Source: Stenotrophomonas sp. NA06056 (GTDB lineage: Bacteria > Pseudomonadota > Gammaproteobacteria > Xanthomonadales > Xanthomonadaceae). Taken from it: a stretch of DNA of 64,000 nucleotides. The DNA is taken from assembly GCF_013364355.1 (NCBI RefSeq), contig NZ_CP054931.1:4205501-4269500 (forward strand). Reading direction: 5' to 3'. A program made the translations under genes and the position numbers. This document shows, piece after piece, positions 35,310 through 44,944 of the stretch. Every line of letters begins with the position of its first letter. The stretch's first letter is position 1. The notes under the pieces are model-generated. The model was not told the DNA's origin, did not search any database, and saw only the letters and a program-made list of their open reading frames with translations.

Positions 35310-35533
35310 CCCTGTTCTCCATCCTGGGCGGTTACCACGCCGGGAGGAACGAAGGCGCTTGGGCAGCCATTGCCCTTTCCCGCCCTGCTTCGGATCGTCC
35401 CTGTTCCGGATTGCGGCGTGGCCGCATGGGGAGGTTATCTCCGATATGGGTTACGCATTCAAGTCAGAAACTACGGAACAGGTCGAATTTCAGAGTTTTC
35501 TGATAAGCGCCCGCCATCGATAGCAGGCGGCAG

Positions 35534-35563
35534 AAACAAAAACGCCGGGCAATGCCCGGCGTT
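35534..35563 (-). terminator. Rho-independent terminator after the GH109 gene
   Basis: Read on the minus strand, a 10-bp GC-rich stem (35541-35550 with 35554-35563, loop of 3) is followed by a T-rich run. It lies about 30 bases after the stop codon of the glycosidase gene and ends the TonB-receptor/glycosidase arm of the GalNAc locus. The 220 bases between it and the Rhs start hold no gene that I can support. Confidence 0.85.
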
Positions 35564-35591
35564 TCCGTCACAGCGTGGAAGGGTGTAAACG

Positions 35592-36947
35592 TCAGTACTT
35601 CCCGTCAAACGCAAAAATCGGCTTGCGCTTCTGCCACAACCCCGCAGTGAAGTCCGGGAACTCCAGCGTCTGGAAACTGTTGGCGATCGACTGCTCGCTC
35701 AACGGGGTAATCGCACTCCACGTCACTGCGTCGTAGATGTCGATCGGCATCGGCGCCTTGGCCTTCAGCGCTTCCACGAACGCATGGATCACGAACCAGT
35801 CCATGCCACCATGCCCTGCACTCGCGGCGGTTTCTGCATTCTGCTTCCACAGCGGATGTTCGTACTGATCCTGGTAGGTCTTGAACTCTTCCCACTGGTG
35901 CGGCGGGCTGCGGCCTTCGATGTGGATCGAATGGTTCACGTCCATCCACAGGCCCTTGGTGCCCTGCACGCGGAAGCCCATCGAATACGGGCGCGGCAGC
36001 GAGGTGTCGTGCTGCAGCAGGATGGTCTCGCCGTTCTCGCAGGCCAGCGTGGTAGTCACGATGTCGCCGAGCTTGAACTTCACCTTGGTGCTCGGGTGGG
36101 TGGTGCCACCACTCTTGGCTACCGTGTATTCGTGCAGGCCGCGCGCCTTGGTGGCGAACGCATTGATGTGGGTGAAGCGGTTACCGCGGTTGATGCCGGT
36201 GTACATCGCACACGGGCCGATACCGTGGCTGGGGTAGAGCTCGCCATTACGCTCCACCGAGTGCTCGGTGCGCCAGCGCGCTTCGCTCCAGCCCTTGGGG
36301 CCGAATTCCACGCCACTGTCGTAAGGCTGGTTGGGGTCACCGGAGTTGAACTTCACCCCACGCAGGTCGTGCTGGTAGCCGGCCTGCAGGTGCACCAGCT
36401 CGCCGAACAGGCCCTGCCGCACCATCTGCAGCGCGGCCATCACGTCGCGGCGGTAGCAGACGTTTTCCAGCAGCATGTATGGGGTGCCGGTGCTCAGCTG
36501 GGTCTTCAGCACGTCCCAGTGATCCTGCAGGGTAATGCCGGCCACCACTTCGCATCCGACGGCCACGCCGGCCTGCATCGCGGCGATCGCCATCGGCGCG
36601 TGGTATTCCCAAGGCGTGGCGATGATCACGCCATCAATGCCCTTCTGCTCCAGCAGGCGCTTCCAGGCGTTGACGTCGCGGTCCTGGCCGTAGGTCTTGG
36701 GCGCGGGCTTGCCGGCCTTGCTGACCATCTCCACCGCGCGGCCGAGCATGATCGGCTCGATATCGCACAGGGCAACGACCTCCACGTCGTCGCGGCGCAC
36801 CAGTTCCTTCAGCAGCACCAGGCCACGCATGCCGGTGCCGATCACGGCCAGGCGTACCTTGCGGCCACGGGCCCAGGCCGGGGTCTGCGGCAGCAGGCTG
36901 CTGGCGGCGACAGCGGCACTGGCCGCGATGAATTCCCTACGCTTCAT
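35592..36947 (-). CDS. Gfo/Idh/MocA-fold glycosidase, GH109-like alpha-N-acetylgalactosaminidase
   Basis: 451 residues. The start at 36947 follows AGAGGAG and opens with a Tat-like signal (KRREFIAASAAVAASSLLPQ), matching a folded, cofactor-loaded export. A Rossmann domain (RKVRLAVIGTGMRGLVLLKE) binds NAD(H), and GH109 enzymes use NAD+ in a redox-assisted hydrolysis. GH109-like motifs are NVCYRRDVMAALQMVRQG, GYQHDLRGVKF and YPSHGIGPCAMYTGINRG. The characterised relatives cleave terminal alpha-GalNAc. Location beside a receptor, a GH31 enzyme and a GalNAc catabolic operon supports that substrate. It is probably periplasmic. An ordinary sugar dehydrogenase is possible but fits the motifs less well. 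Confidence 0.85.
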   Translation of the reverse strand: MKRREFIAASAAVAASSLLPQTPAWARGRKVRLAVIGTGMRGLVLLKELVRRDDVEVVALCDIEPIMLGRAVEMVSKAGKPAPKTYGQDRDVNAWKRLLEQKGIDGVIIATPWEYHAPMAIAAMQAGVAVGCEVVAGITLQDHWDVLKTQLSTGTPYMLLENVCYRRDVMAALQMVRQGLFGELVHLQAGYQHDLRGVKFNSGDPNQPYDSGVEFGPKGWSEARWRTEHSVERNGELYPSHGIGPCAMYTGINRGNRFTHINAFATKARGLHEYTVAKSGGTTHPSTKVKFKLGDIVTTTLACENGETILLQHDTSLPRPYSMGFRVQGTKGLWMDVNHSIHIEGRSPPHQWEEFKTYQDQYEHPLWKQNAETAASAGHGGMDWFVIHAFVEALKAKAPMPIDIYDAVTWSAITPLSEQSIANSFQTLEFPDFTAGLWQKRKPIFAFDGKY

Positions 36948-37011
36948 GGCAAACACTCTCCTCTTGAAGGCGCACCGGCCTTGGCCGGCGCGCCTGGTCA
37001 CGCAAACGGAA

Positions 37012-39987
37012 TTACTTGAACCGGTAGCCGATGGTCACACTGTAACCACGGCCGAAGATGGTGGCGTAGTCACTGGAGTCACCCAGGAAGCTGTTCGGAT
37101 CGTAGAACGGCAGGCGGTTGAACAGATTCTTGACGGTGAAGCTCAGGTTCCAGGCATCGTCCGGGCGCCAGGTGACGCTCATGTTGGCGGTCCACCACGA
37201 CGGTGCACCATCGCACTTGCTCTTCTGCAGTGCCAGGTAGCCGCCGGTGCAGGTTTCCTTGTTGTTGCTCTCTTCGTCGATCTGGTCGGTGGCCCACTTG
37301 GTGCCGCCCACGTAGTTGACGAACATGCTGGTGGTGACCTGCTTGTAGGTCCAATCGGCATTCAGCGTGGCACGCAGGCGTGGGTTGTTGTAGTAGCCCA
37401 CCACGTCGCCGTAGTACCAGCCGTTCTGTTCATCCATGTAGAAGCGGTTGCGGTTGGCGATGGTCGCGGCCAGGCCGATGTTCAGACCACCCCACTCACC
37501 CAGCGAGAAGCGGCTGCGCGCATCGATGTCAAAGCCATCGATCAGGGTCTTGCCGCGGTTCTTGTACTGGCCCACCACGCTGGCCACGTTGCCGGCCGAG
37601 TAGCCCGGCAGCGTTCCCGGGCAGCTGACGCCGCTGGCCGGGTCGGCGCACATGGCCGCCAGCTGCGCCAGGTTGGCGCGATCGCTGTCGGTGATCGGCG
37701 AGCGCGACGACGAGATGATGTCTTCGGCACGGCGGTAATCCGGGGCGACGATCTCGTTGTCGCGGTAGATGAACCAGTAGTCGGCCGACACCGACAGCCA
37801 GCTGGCCGGCTCGTAGACGAAGCCCAGCGTGGCGATCTTCGCCTTCTCCGGCTTCAGGTCCTGGTTCGGCTGGGTCATGCGCGCCACGGTGCGGCTGCAG
37901 TCCACGTTGAGCAGGCTCTTGCCCAGATCGACGTCACCGCCGCGCTGCGACTTCAGCAGCAGGTTGGCGATGGCGTTGGTCTCGGCGCAGCGCAGTTCAT
38001 CACGGAAGCCGCCCAGCTGCGCGTACACGCCGCCGTTGCCGGACTCGGCCAGGCTGGGGGCGCGGAAGCCGGTGGAATAGGTGCCGCGCAGCATCAGCTG
38101 GTCGAACGCCTGGTACTTGAAACCGATCTTCGGCGCGACGTTGGCGCTGAAGTTCGGGTACTTGTCCACGCGCACGGCGGCATCCAGCTCCAGCTTCTCG
38201 GTGATCGGCGCCACCGTTTCAGCGAACAACGCATAGGTATTGCGCGCACCATCGAACCACGAGCCACCCTGCTGGGTGATCAGGCCGGCGGCCGCGTCGG
38301 CGTTGCCGGGGGTGTAGAAGGTTTCGCGGCTGGCGTTGAAGCCGAACGCGGCGCGCATGTCACCAGCCGGCAGCTTGAACAGCGGGCCTTCGATCTTGCC
38401 GTCCAGGGTGTGCAGGCGCGTCCACGACTGGATGTCGAAGGTCGGGAAGGCTTCACGGATCAGGGCACCATTGGCCTCGCTGATTTCACCGAACTTGTAC
38501 GCGGGATGGTCGGAGATGATCACCCGGCCCGTGGTCGGGTCGATGCTGTACGGGCCGAAGGCTTTCTCGAAGCCCTTCACGTTGACGTTGATCGTCTGGT
38601 AGGTGGTCGAGTGCGTGCCGGCGGTGGCGAACGCGGTTTCCCAGTTCCAGTCACCGAAGTTGCCACGCGCGCCCGTCAGCACGCGGTAGCTCTTGTCGGT
38701 ATTGCGCTGGCCGAAGTAGTTGGCGCCGGCATCCTGCAACAGGTACTGCAGGCCGACCACACCACCCATCATGGCCTTCAGCTCGGGGCTGGCGTGGTTG
38801 TATTCGTTGTTCGGGCCCAGGAACGGGTACAGGAACTGGTTGACGTTGTTGCCGGTGTCGCGCGAGAACCAGCTGGTCGGGTTGCCGGTGGTGGTGCCGT
38901 AGCTGCGCGGTGTACCGCCGTTGGCACGCAGGTCGATATCGGTATAGGTGGCCTCGGCGAAGATCTCGGTGCTGTCGCCCACCAGGAAGGTGCCGTTGAG
39001 GTAGGCGGTGTTGCGCTCGGACTTGGCGCCTGCGTCGATCTCGTTGTTCATCCAGGTTTCCCAGACGCAACGCGGGCCGGCGGCTTCACTGGTCAGCACG
39101 TTCCTGCAACCCGGTGCGGCTTCCTGCACGCGGCGGCCGGTGACCGGATCAAAAGCGAAGTAGCTGCCCGGGTTGAACTCGCCTGGCTTGCTGCCCACGC
39201 CCAGGCGCAGGTTGGTCAGGTAGTTGGGGTTGTTGACGTAGTACTGGTCCGGGCGCTTGTCATAAAAGTCGGCCAGGGGGATCGCGTCGCGGCGGTACAT
39301 GTTCACCGCGCCATAGATGTTGAAGCGGTTCTCGGTGAGGTCACCGAAGCCGGCGGTGATGCTGGCCTGGCGCTCGCCGTAGGAATCGATGCGCGAGGAG
39401 GTGTCGTTGGTGAAGCTGATCTCCGCGCCCTGGAAGTTGCGCTTGGTGATCACGTTGATCACGCCGGCCACCGCGTCGGTGCCGTACACGGCCGAGGCGC
39501 CGTCGGTCAGCACTTCCATGCGTTCGATGGCGGCGGCGGGAATTGCATCGATGTTGACGAACTGGGTCTGGAAGCCCGCGGGCGCGCCGTAGTACGACAG
39601 GCGACGGCCATTCAACAGCACCAGCGTGCCCTGTGCACCGAGGCCGCGCAGGTTGGCCTGCGATGCGCCGTCGGAGCCGGTGAACAGCGAGCGCGAATCC
39701 TGCTGCGCGGGCCGTGCAGCCGGCAGGTTGTCGAGCACCTGCAGCAGCGTGCGCGCACCCATGTTCTGGATGTCCTGCTTGCTGATCACCTGCACCGGCG
39801 AGGCGGTTTCAACGTCGGTGCGGCGGATGTTGGAACCGGTGACCTCGATGCGGGCCAGATCGGTGGCCTTGTCCTTGCTCTCCTGGGCGAAGGCAGGAAC
39901 GGCGACCGACAGCAGCACGCCGGCAATGGCCAGCGACAGCGGTGCGATCGAGCGACAGGGGGGGCGGTGGTGGCGGGCGGGCAACAT
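37012..39987 (-). CDS. TonB-dependent outer-membrane receptor, predicted GalNAc-glycan uptake
   Basis: 991 residues. AGGAGAGA precedes the ATG at 39987. The signal peptide ends AVPAFAQE. The plug domain runs from about 40 to 160, with LARIEVTGSNIRRTDVETAS, PVQVISKQDIQNMGARTLLQ, a GLGAQGTLVLLNGRRLSYYG loop and VYGTDAVAGVINVITKRNF. A 22-strand barrel follows, ending FGRGYSVTIGYRFK with the terminal aromatic region. The large size and plug match xanthomonad carbohydrate receptors more than siderophore receptors. It lies 64 bases upstream of the GH109 gene and 121 bases after the GH31 gene, probably in one transcript. Substrate is inferred from neighbours. Confidence 0.9.
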   Translation of the reverse strand: MLPARHHRPPCRSIAPLSLAIAGVLLSVAVPAFAQESKDKATDLARIEVTGSNIRRTDVETASPVQVISKQDIQNMGARTLLQVLDNLPAARPAQQDSRSLFTGSDGASQANLRGLGAQGTLVLLNGRRLSYYGAPAGFQTQFVNIDAIPAAAIERMEVLTDGASAVYGTDAVAGVINVITKRNFQGAEISFTNDTSSRIDSYGERQASITAGFGDLTENRFNIYGAVNMYRRDAIPLADFYDKRPDQYYVNNPNYLTNLRLGVGSKPGEFNPGSYFAFDPVTGRRVQEAAPGCRNVLTSEAAGPRCVWETWMNNEIDAGAKSERNTAYLNGTFLVGDSTEIFAEATYTDIDLRANGGTPRSYGTTTGNPTSWFSRDTGNNVNQFLYPFLGPNNEYNHASPELKAMMGGVVGLQYLLQDAGANYFGQRNTDKSYRVLTGARGNFGDWNWETAFATAGTHSTTYQTINVNVKGFEKAFGPYSIDPTTGRVIISDHPAYKFGEISEANGALIREAFPTFDIQSWTRLHTLDGKIEGPLFKLPAGDMRAAFGFNASRETFYTPGNADAAAGLITQQGGSWFDGARNTYALFAETVAPITEKLELDAAVRVDKYPNFSANVAPKIGFKYQAFDQLMLRGTYSTGFRAPSLAESGNGGVYAQLGGFRDELRCAETNAIANLLLKSQRGGDVDLGKSLLNVDCSRTVARMTQPNQDLKPEKAKIATLGFVYEPASWLSVSADYWFIYRDNEIVAPDYRRAEDIISSSRSPITDSDRANLAQLAAMCADPASGVSCPGTLPGYSAGNVASVVGQYKNRGKTLIDGFDIDARSRFSLGEWGGLNIGLAATIANRNRFYMDEQNGWYYGDVVGYYNNPRLRATLNADWTYKQVTTSMFVNYVGGTKWATDQIDEESNNKETCTGGYLALQKSKCDGAPSWWTANMSVTWRPDDAWNLSFTVKNLFNRLPFYDPNSFLGDSSDYATIFGRGYSVTIGYRFK

Positions 39988-40108
39988 CGGGGTTCTCTCC
40001 TGGCAGGGGTGCGGCGCGAATGGTGGATCGGCGGGCAAAACGCTCCCGGGCCACGGCCGTGAGGGCCGTAGTCGGAATGGGCGGGGGAGGAGCGGTGTTA
40101 CGTGGCGG

Positions 40109-43100
40109 TCATGGGGCGACGATGCTGGCGGAGTCGCCCTCCTGGCCGATCAGCACGGCGTTGGCCCAGTTGGCACAGACCTGGGCGGGTTGGCTGCCCT
40201 GCGCACCCAGCGTGCGCAGGCTCAGGGTGGAGAGGCCACGGATGTCCAGCTCCGGCTTGACCACGCCGGGTGCCTTCACCAAGCCGCTGTCGTACAGCAG
40301 ATGGTTGTCACCCCAGACCTGGAACTGCAGGCCACCGGCCGTGCGGCAGGCGTCGTCGATGCCGAGGTCGGCACGCAGCAGGCGCCAGCCGCCCTGCAAC
40401 CGCAGGTCGATGCGGCTGTTGGCTGCCACGCCGAGGCCACGGCGGAACTGCAGGCCGTTCATGCGCATGCCGGCGTCGCCAGTGAACGCCTTGTCGGCGC
40501 GCACCTGGCTGGCCAGCGCGGCCGGCACCGGCAGCTCGGAGAGATAGCGCTGCCGGGCCGGTCGCTCCGGTTCCTGGTGTTCAAGGATGTGGAAGGTGGA
40601 CAGGGCAATCGGGCCGACGTCGCGCGGCTGCAGCGCATCGAAGGCACGCGCACTGCCCTGCGCTGCGGTGACCATCGGATCGCTACTGCTGGCGCCGTCA
40701 CCTTCGGGGTTCTGCACGCTCAGCACGCGGAAGCGCAGCAGGCGGCCGGCGTGGGCCGGGAAATCGATGCGCTGCACGCCTTCCTTCAGCTGCAGGTGGC
40801 CGCGGGCGATCGGTTCACCCCACTGGCCATTGCTGTCGCCCAGGTACACCTCGTAGTCGCGCACCTGGCCGTGCTTCCAGTTCTTGTCGTTGCGCGGCGC
40901 GATGTCGATGCCGTCGATCATCCTGCGTTCGCCGAAGCCGATCACCCACTCATGGGCGCCGGTGCGGACGGCCTGATTGCGTACGCTGCGGAACCAGGTG
41001 GCCGGATCATCATCGAAGGCATTTTCCAGCGCATGGCCGGGTTCTTCGGCCGGGCGGTTGACCACCAGCAGGCTGTCGGCCGGCAGTTCACGGCCCAGCA
41101 CCGGCGCGGCCGGGTAGGCATCGTCGGCGGCTGCGGCGGCCACCGCGAAGTCCAGCTGCAGCTGCAGCGGCTGGCGGATGTCCTGCGCAGAAGTGCGTAC
41201 ATGCAGGGTGCCGCGACGCTCCTTGGCGTCGAAGTACCAGCCCTCGTTGGCGCTGTTGAATGCGGCTGCGTCGGCCAGCGCAGGCAGCGCGCGGCCAGCG
41301 GCCTGCACCGCACGCGGCGCCTGCCGGCTGAGCACGCGCAGGCCGTAGCGTCGCTGCGCCAGCTGGCCGTTGTACTGGCCCTGCACTGCATCGATCTGCA
41401 CCTGCACCGGGCCACTGCCCTGCGCCGGCGCCTGCACGCGGATCAGCTGCGTGCTCGACTCACCCTGCTGGTAGCGGCGCGTATTGCCATCGTCTTCGTA
41501 CAGCGTGTACTGCGCGTCGCCCTGCGGGTACAGGTCGAAGGTCACTTCATCCAAGGGCTTCTCACCGTCGAACAGCATCGACGGGTACATCGGCAGGATC
41601 GCACCGGCGCGCACGAACAGCGGCAGCGTGGCCAGGTCCACCTGGCGGTCGAGCTGACGACCATCGGCACCGGCCTGCACGCGGCGGCCATCCCAGTAGT
41701 CGATCCAGCCGCCGGCCGGCAGGTGAATGTCGCGGCGCCAGCCACGGCTGGCGGCCTGGCTGCGGTACACCGGCGCCACCAGCAGGTCGCGGCCGAGCAG
41801 GAACTGATACTTGTAAGTTTCATCCTGCGCGTGCGGGTCGCGCGGGTTGTCCCACATCAGGCCACGCACCGGCGGTGCACCGGTCTGCGCGGCCTCGTGC
41901 ACCAGCCCGTACATGTACGGGGTCAGGCGCATCTTCAACTTCAGGTAGTCGCGATTGATGCTGCGGTAGGGTTCGTCGTACCACCACGGGTGCTTGCGCG
42001 CGTTCGACGACCAGCCACTCATGCCCATCAGCACCGGGGTGAACGCCTTCCACTGCAGGTCACGGGTGAAGGTCTCGGCACTGCCGCCGAAGATCGCATC
42101 GACATCGCCACTGGCGTAGGCCATGCCGGACAGGCCCGAACCCACCAGGGTCGGCACGTGCCAGCGGATGTAATCCCAGCTGCTGCTCTGGTCGCCGGTC
42201 CAGGCCACGGCATAGCGCTGGATGCCGGCCCAGCCCATCACCGTCCACAGGAACGGGCGCGAATCGGAATTGTCGAGGATGCCGTTGAACGCCTGGCGGT
42301 TGGCGTCCATCGCGAACTGGTAGCCCTTGCCGGTCCAGGCCACGTCCAGCTTCTGCACGCGGCTGCCGGCCTTGCCCACTTCCCAGGCGATCTTGTCGAC
42401 GCCGTTCTCGGTCCACAGGCCGGTGCGGAAGCCATACCCGGCCAGGCCTTTCACGGTTTCCGGCAGCTGCTTGTAGCCGCAGCCGTAGCCATCGTTGGGC
42501 AGGATCCAGCCGCCGGGCATGTCGTTGGCGCGGTACTGCTTGGCCACGCTGTCGATCACATCGGGGGTCGTGCCGGTGGGGCCGTCGCTCCAGCCTTCGG
42601 GCACGGTGCCGGGCTTCTTGCTGTTGTCGCCGTCGTTGTAGCAGTCGGCATCGCCGTAGGACAGCGCCCAGCGCGCGACCATGTTCGGGCGGCCGGTCAG
42701 CTGGGTGTAACGCTCGATCAGCTTCGGCAGATCGGCGCCAACGAAGTAGTAGGCATCGAAGCGGTCTTCGCGGTGCAGCAGGGTGGCCTGGTCGCTCTGG
42801 CGAAGGTCGTAGCTGCCGTCGCTCCATGTGTTGCGCAGCATGCCCCAGCCACGGCTGCTCAGCAGCATCGGTGCCGGGCTCGGGCGATCGCCCTCTTCCC
42901 AGCCACCGGAGTACGAGACTTCCAGTTCGCGGCCCTTGAACTGGTAGCGGCCGTTCTGCTGGCCACCACCGTAATAGCCTTCATCGGCCTGCGAGGACAG
43001 CACCTGCACGCTCTGCGCGGCATCCAGGTCCAACGGCTGCAGTTCCTGCCACAGCGCGGTGGGCTGGCCGTTGTCCAGGCGTTCCAGGCGCAGGCGCAGC

Positions 43101-43468
43101 GGCTGCCGCTGCACATGCAGTACCAATGCGTCGGTGCGCACGCGGATTTCCTGCGCGTCTTCTTCCAGCTGCGCCTGCACGTTGGCCTTGGGCTGCGGCA
43201 GTACGATCGGCGCGGCCTTGTCGCCGGCACCGGTCAGTTTGCCGTTGCGACCAGCCTGCACGCGGATGATGTCGGCGGCCGGCAGTTCGATGCGGATGCG
43301 CGTGCCGTTGTCGGTCTGCAGGTCCCAGCCACTCACGCCGTCGGTGCTGGCACTGGCGCTGACCGAGCGCAGGTTGCCGACCGGTGCGGCCTGGGCCGAC
43401 AGGGACGCCGACAGCAATGCCGGCAACAGGGCCAGCAGCAGTGGCGAACGACGAACGCAGATTTCCAC
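40109..43468 (-). CDS. Multidomain GH31 glycosidase with F5/8-type C and NPCBM domains
   Basis: About 1119 residues from a GTG at 43468 (GGGAG upstream; another GTG at 43489). A signal peptide is followed by an N-terminal beta domain, then the GH31 barrel at about 220-570. The likely nucleophile is Asp375 in KLDVAWTGKGYQFAMD and the acid/base Asp426 in VAWTGDQSSSWDYIRWHV. A DUF5110-like beta region follows (VTFDLYPQGDAQYTLYEDDG). A discoidin-type domain is at about 810-960 (AFDDDPATWFRSVRNQ) and an NPCBM-like domain at about 970-1115 (FRRGLGVAANSRIDLRLQGG, LGIDDACRTAGG). Bacterial GH31 members of this build include alpha-N-acetylgalactosaminidases, which fits the locus; alpha-galactosidase or alpha-glucosidase is possible. 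Confidence 0.88.
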   Translation of the reverse strand: MEICVRRSPLLLALLPALLSASLSAQAAPVGNLRSVSASASTDGVSGWDLQTDNGTRIRIELPAADIIRVQAGRNGKLTGAGDKAAPIVLPQPKANVQAQLEEDAQEIRVRTDALVLHVQRQPLRLRLERLDNGQPTALWQELQPLDLDAAQSVQVLSSQADEGYYGGGQQNGRYQFKGRELEVSYSGGWEEGDRPSPAPMLLSSRGWGMLRNTWSDGSYDLRQSDQATLLHREDRFDAYYFVGADLPKLIERYTQLTGRPNMVARWALSYGDADCYNDGDNSKKPGTVPEGWSDGPTGTTPDVIDSVAKQYRANDMPGGWILPNDGYGCGYKQLPETVKGLAGYGFRTGLWTENGVDKIAWEVGKAGSRVQKLDVAWTGKGYQFAMDANRQAFNGILDNSDSRPFLWTVMGWAGIQRYAVAWTGDQSSSWDYIRWHVPTLVGSGLSGMAYASGDVDAIFGGSAETFTRDLQWKAFTPVLMGMSGWSSNARKHPWWYDEPYRSINRDYLKLKMRLTPYMYGLVHEAAQTGAPPVRGLMWDNPRDPHAQDETYKYQFLLGRDLLVAPVYRSQAASRGWRRDIHLPAGGWIDYWDGRRVQAGADGRQLDRQVDLATLPLFVRAGAILPMYPSMLFDGEKPLDEVTFDLYPQGDAQYTLYEDDGNTRRYQQGESSTQLIRVQAPAQGSGPVQVQIDAVQGQYNGQLAQRRYGLRVLSRQAPRAVQAAGRALPALADAAAFNSANEGWYFDAKERRGTLHVRTSAQDIRQPLQLQLDFAVAAAAADDAYPAAPVLGRELPADSLLVVNRPAEEPGHALENAFDDDPATWFRSVRNQAVRTGAHEWVIGFGERRMIDGIDIAPRNDKNWKHGQVRDYEVYLGDSNGQWGEPIARGHLQLKEGVQRIDFPAHAGRLLRFRVLSVQNPEGDGASSSDPMVTAAQGSARAFDALQPRDVGPIALSTFHILEHQEPERPARQRYLSELPVPAALASQVRADKAFTGDAGMRMNGLQFRRGLGVAANSRIDLRLQGGWRLLRADLGIDDACRTAGGLQFQVWGDNHLLYDSGLVKAPGVVKPELDIRGLSTLSLRTLGAQGSQPAQVCANWANAVLIGQEGDSASIVAP

Positions 43469-43530
43469 ACGGACTCCCAACCCGTTCACCGGGCGTTTCG
43501 AAAGCGGTTGGGCCGACTCTAGGGCAGCGA

Positions 43531-43750
43531 TTCGAAAGATGTCAACAAATTGAAAGGAAAAAGGAAGATATATTTATATGAAACGAAAGTTGTTGCGTTG
43601 CAATACTTTGTGTAAGCGCTTGCAGGCCCCTGTTAAGCATTGTGCGATACGGCATCTGGCGGTTTCTTTCGTTTCCAGCGGCATGCCGCGCCGGGAAAGT
43701 CGGCAACGCAATATCTTTCTTTTTACTTTCGGTATTTGACATTTCGAAAG
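43531..43750. promoter_or_regulatory. Divergent GalNAc promoter region with clustered GAAAG/CTTTC repeats
   Basis: The 320-base gap between the two arms of the locus contains GAAAG at 43534, 43552, 43585 and 43746, and CTTTC at 43666, 43715 and 43726, with the palindrome TTTCGAAA at 43742-43749. E. coli AgaR (DeoR family) binds sites built from CTTTC/GAAAG repeats, and an AgaR-like gene lies in the locus. A TTGACA at 43736-43741 could be a -35 element for agaS, though no good -10 is visible at the expected spacing. No gene is present in the gap. Confidence 0.6.
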
Positions 43751-43789
43751 AAAACACAGATGGTGCGCTGGCCCAACTGGAACCTCCGA

Positions 43790-44944
43790 ATGGACGTCAC
43801 CCTGCTTTCCGATCTGTCCGCCTGGCAGCGCCGCGGCGGAGCCGATACCGCTACCGAAATCGCCCAGCAGCCGGCGCTGTGGGAAGCCCTTGCACAGGAT
43901 CTGTCGCGTGCCCGCGACCGCCTGCAGGCCTTCCTCGGCGACAGCCTCAATGACCCGAACCAGCGCGTGCTGTTCACCGGCGCCGGCAGTTCAGGCTTCA
44001 TCGCCGAAATGGTGGCCGATGCGATCAACGCGCAGTGGCCGGCCGACGTGCGCGTGGTGCATACCACCAGCCTGTTGACCCATCCGTCGCTGTACCTGCA
44101 GCGCGATCGTCCGACCCTGCTGGTCTCGTTCGGCCGCAGCGGTTCCAGCCCGGAGAGCGTGGCGGCGGTCGACCGCGTGCGCAGCGACGTGGACGATGCA
44201 CGCTTCCTCGACATCACCTGCAATGCCGATGGCGAACTGGCCCGTCGCGGCGCCGGCCGCGCCGATACCTGCACGCTGCTGATGCCGTCGGCCAGCTGCG
44301 ACCGTGCCTTCGCCATGACCAGCAGCCTGACCTGCATGCTGCTGGCCGCGCTGACGGTGTTCGACCGCTCGCCCTGGGATACCCGCGTGGCGCGCCTGAA
44401 GCAGATTGCCGGTCTCGCCCGCGAAGGCCAGGCGCAGTGGGACGCGCCGGTAGCCGCGCTGGCGCAACGCCCGTTCAACCGGGTGATCTACCTTGGCAGC
44501 GGCCCGCTGGAAGCACTCGCACGCGAGGCCGCGTTGAAGGTGCTGGAGCTGACCGCCGGCCGCGTGCTGGCGCTGGCCAACACCCCGCTCGGCTTCCGCC
44601 ACGGCCCGAAGTCGACGCTGGACGGCAGTACCCTGGTGGTCGTGCTGCGCAGCGGGCAGCCGCTGGCGCGCCGCTATGAACAGGATCTGCTGGAAGAACT
44701 GCGCCGCGACGGCGTGGCCGGCCAGGTGCTGTCGATTGGACCGCATTCGGATATCGGCGCCGACGATGACTACACCCTCACCGTGCCGGCGCTGGATGAT
44801 CCGTGGCTTGCGCCGGTGTGGCTGGGCTTTGCGCAGTTGTATGCGCTGCAGCGTTCGGCCGCACTTGGCCTGACCCCCGACAACCCGTTCCCGGACGGCA
44901 CCGTCAACCGCGTGGTCAAGGGTGTCACCATCCACCATGGCTGA
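43790..44944 (+). CDS. agaS: SIS-domain sugar isomerase/deaminase, AgaS (galactosamine-6-phosphate)
   Basis: About 384 residues. The N-terminus (RRGGADTATEIAQQPALWEA) matches AgaS proteins. Two SIS domains follow: the first with VLFTGAGSSGFIAEMVADAI and LLVSFGRSGSSPESVAAVDR, the second with VIYLGSGPLEALAREAALKV and LGFRHGPKSTLDGSTLVVV. AgaS converts galactosamine-6-phosphate to tagatose-6-phosphate with loss of ammonia, and needs no FruBP-type lid. It is the first gene of the plus-strand arm, directly behind the GAAAG/CTTTC cluster. An in-frame ATG at 43760 would add ten residues; both have weak ribosome sites. Confidence 0.9.
   Translation: MDVTLLSDLSAWQRRGGADTATEIAQQPALWEALAQDLSRARDRLQAFLGDSLNDPNQRVLFTGAGSSGFIAEMVADAINAQWPADVRVVHTTSLLTHPSLYLQRDRPTLLVSFGRSGSSPESVAAVDRVRSDVDDARFLDITCNADGELARRGAGRADTCTLLMPSASCDRAFAMTSSLTCMLLAALTVFDRSPWDTRVARLKQIAGLAREGQAQWDAPVAALAQRPFNRVIYLGSGPLEALAREAALKVLELTAGRVLALANTPLGFRHGPKSTLDGSTLVVVLRSGQPLARRYEQDLLEELRRDGVAGQVLSIGPHSDIGADDDYTLTVPALDDPWLAPVWLGFAQLYALQRSAALGLTPDNPFPDGTVNRVVKGVTIHHG

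Noticed and set aside
36697..43522. Two long plus-strand frames (1121 and 1298 codons) opposite the TonB receptor and GH31 genes
   Set aside because: Both are antisense shadows; the minus strand carries signal peptides, plug and catalytic motifs in the proper order.
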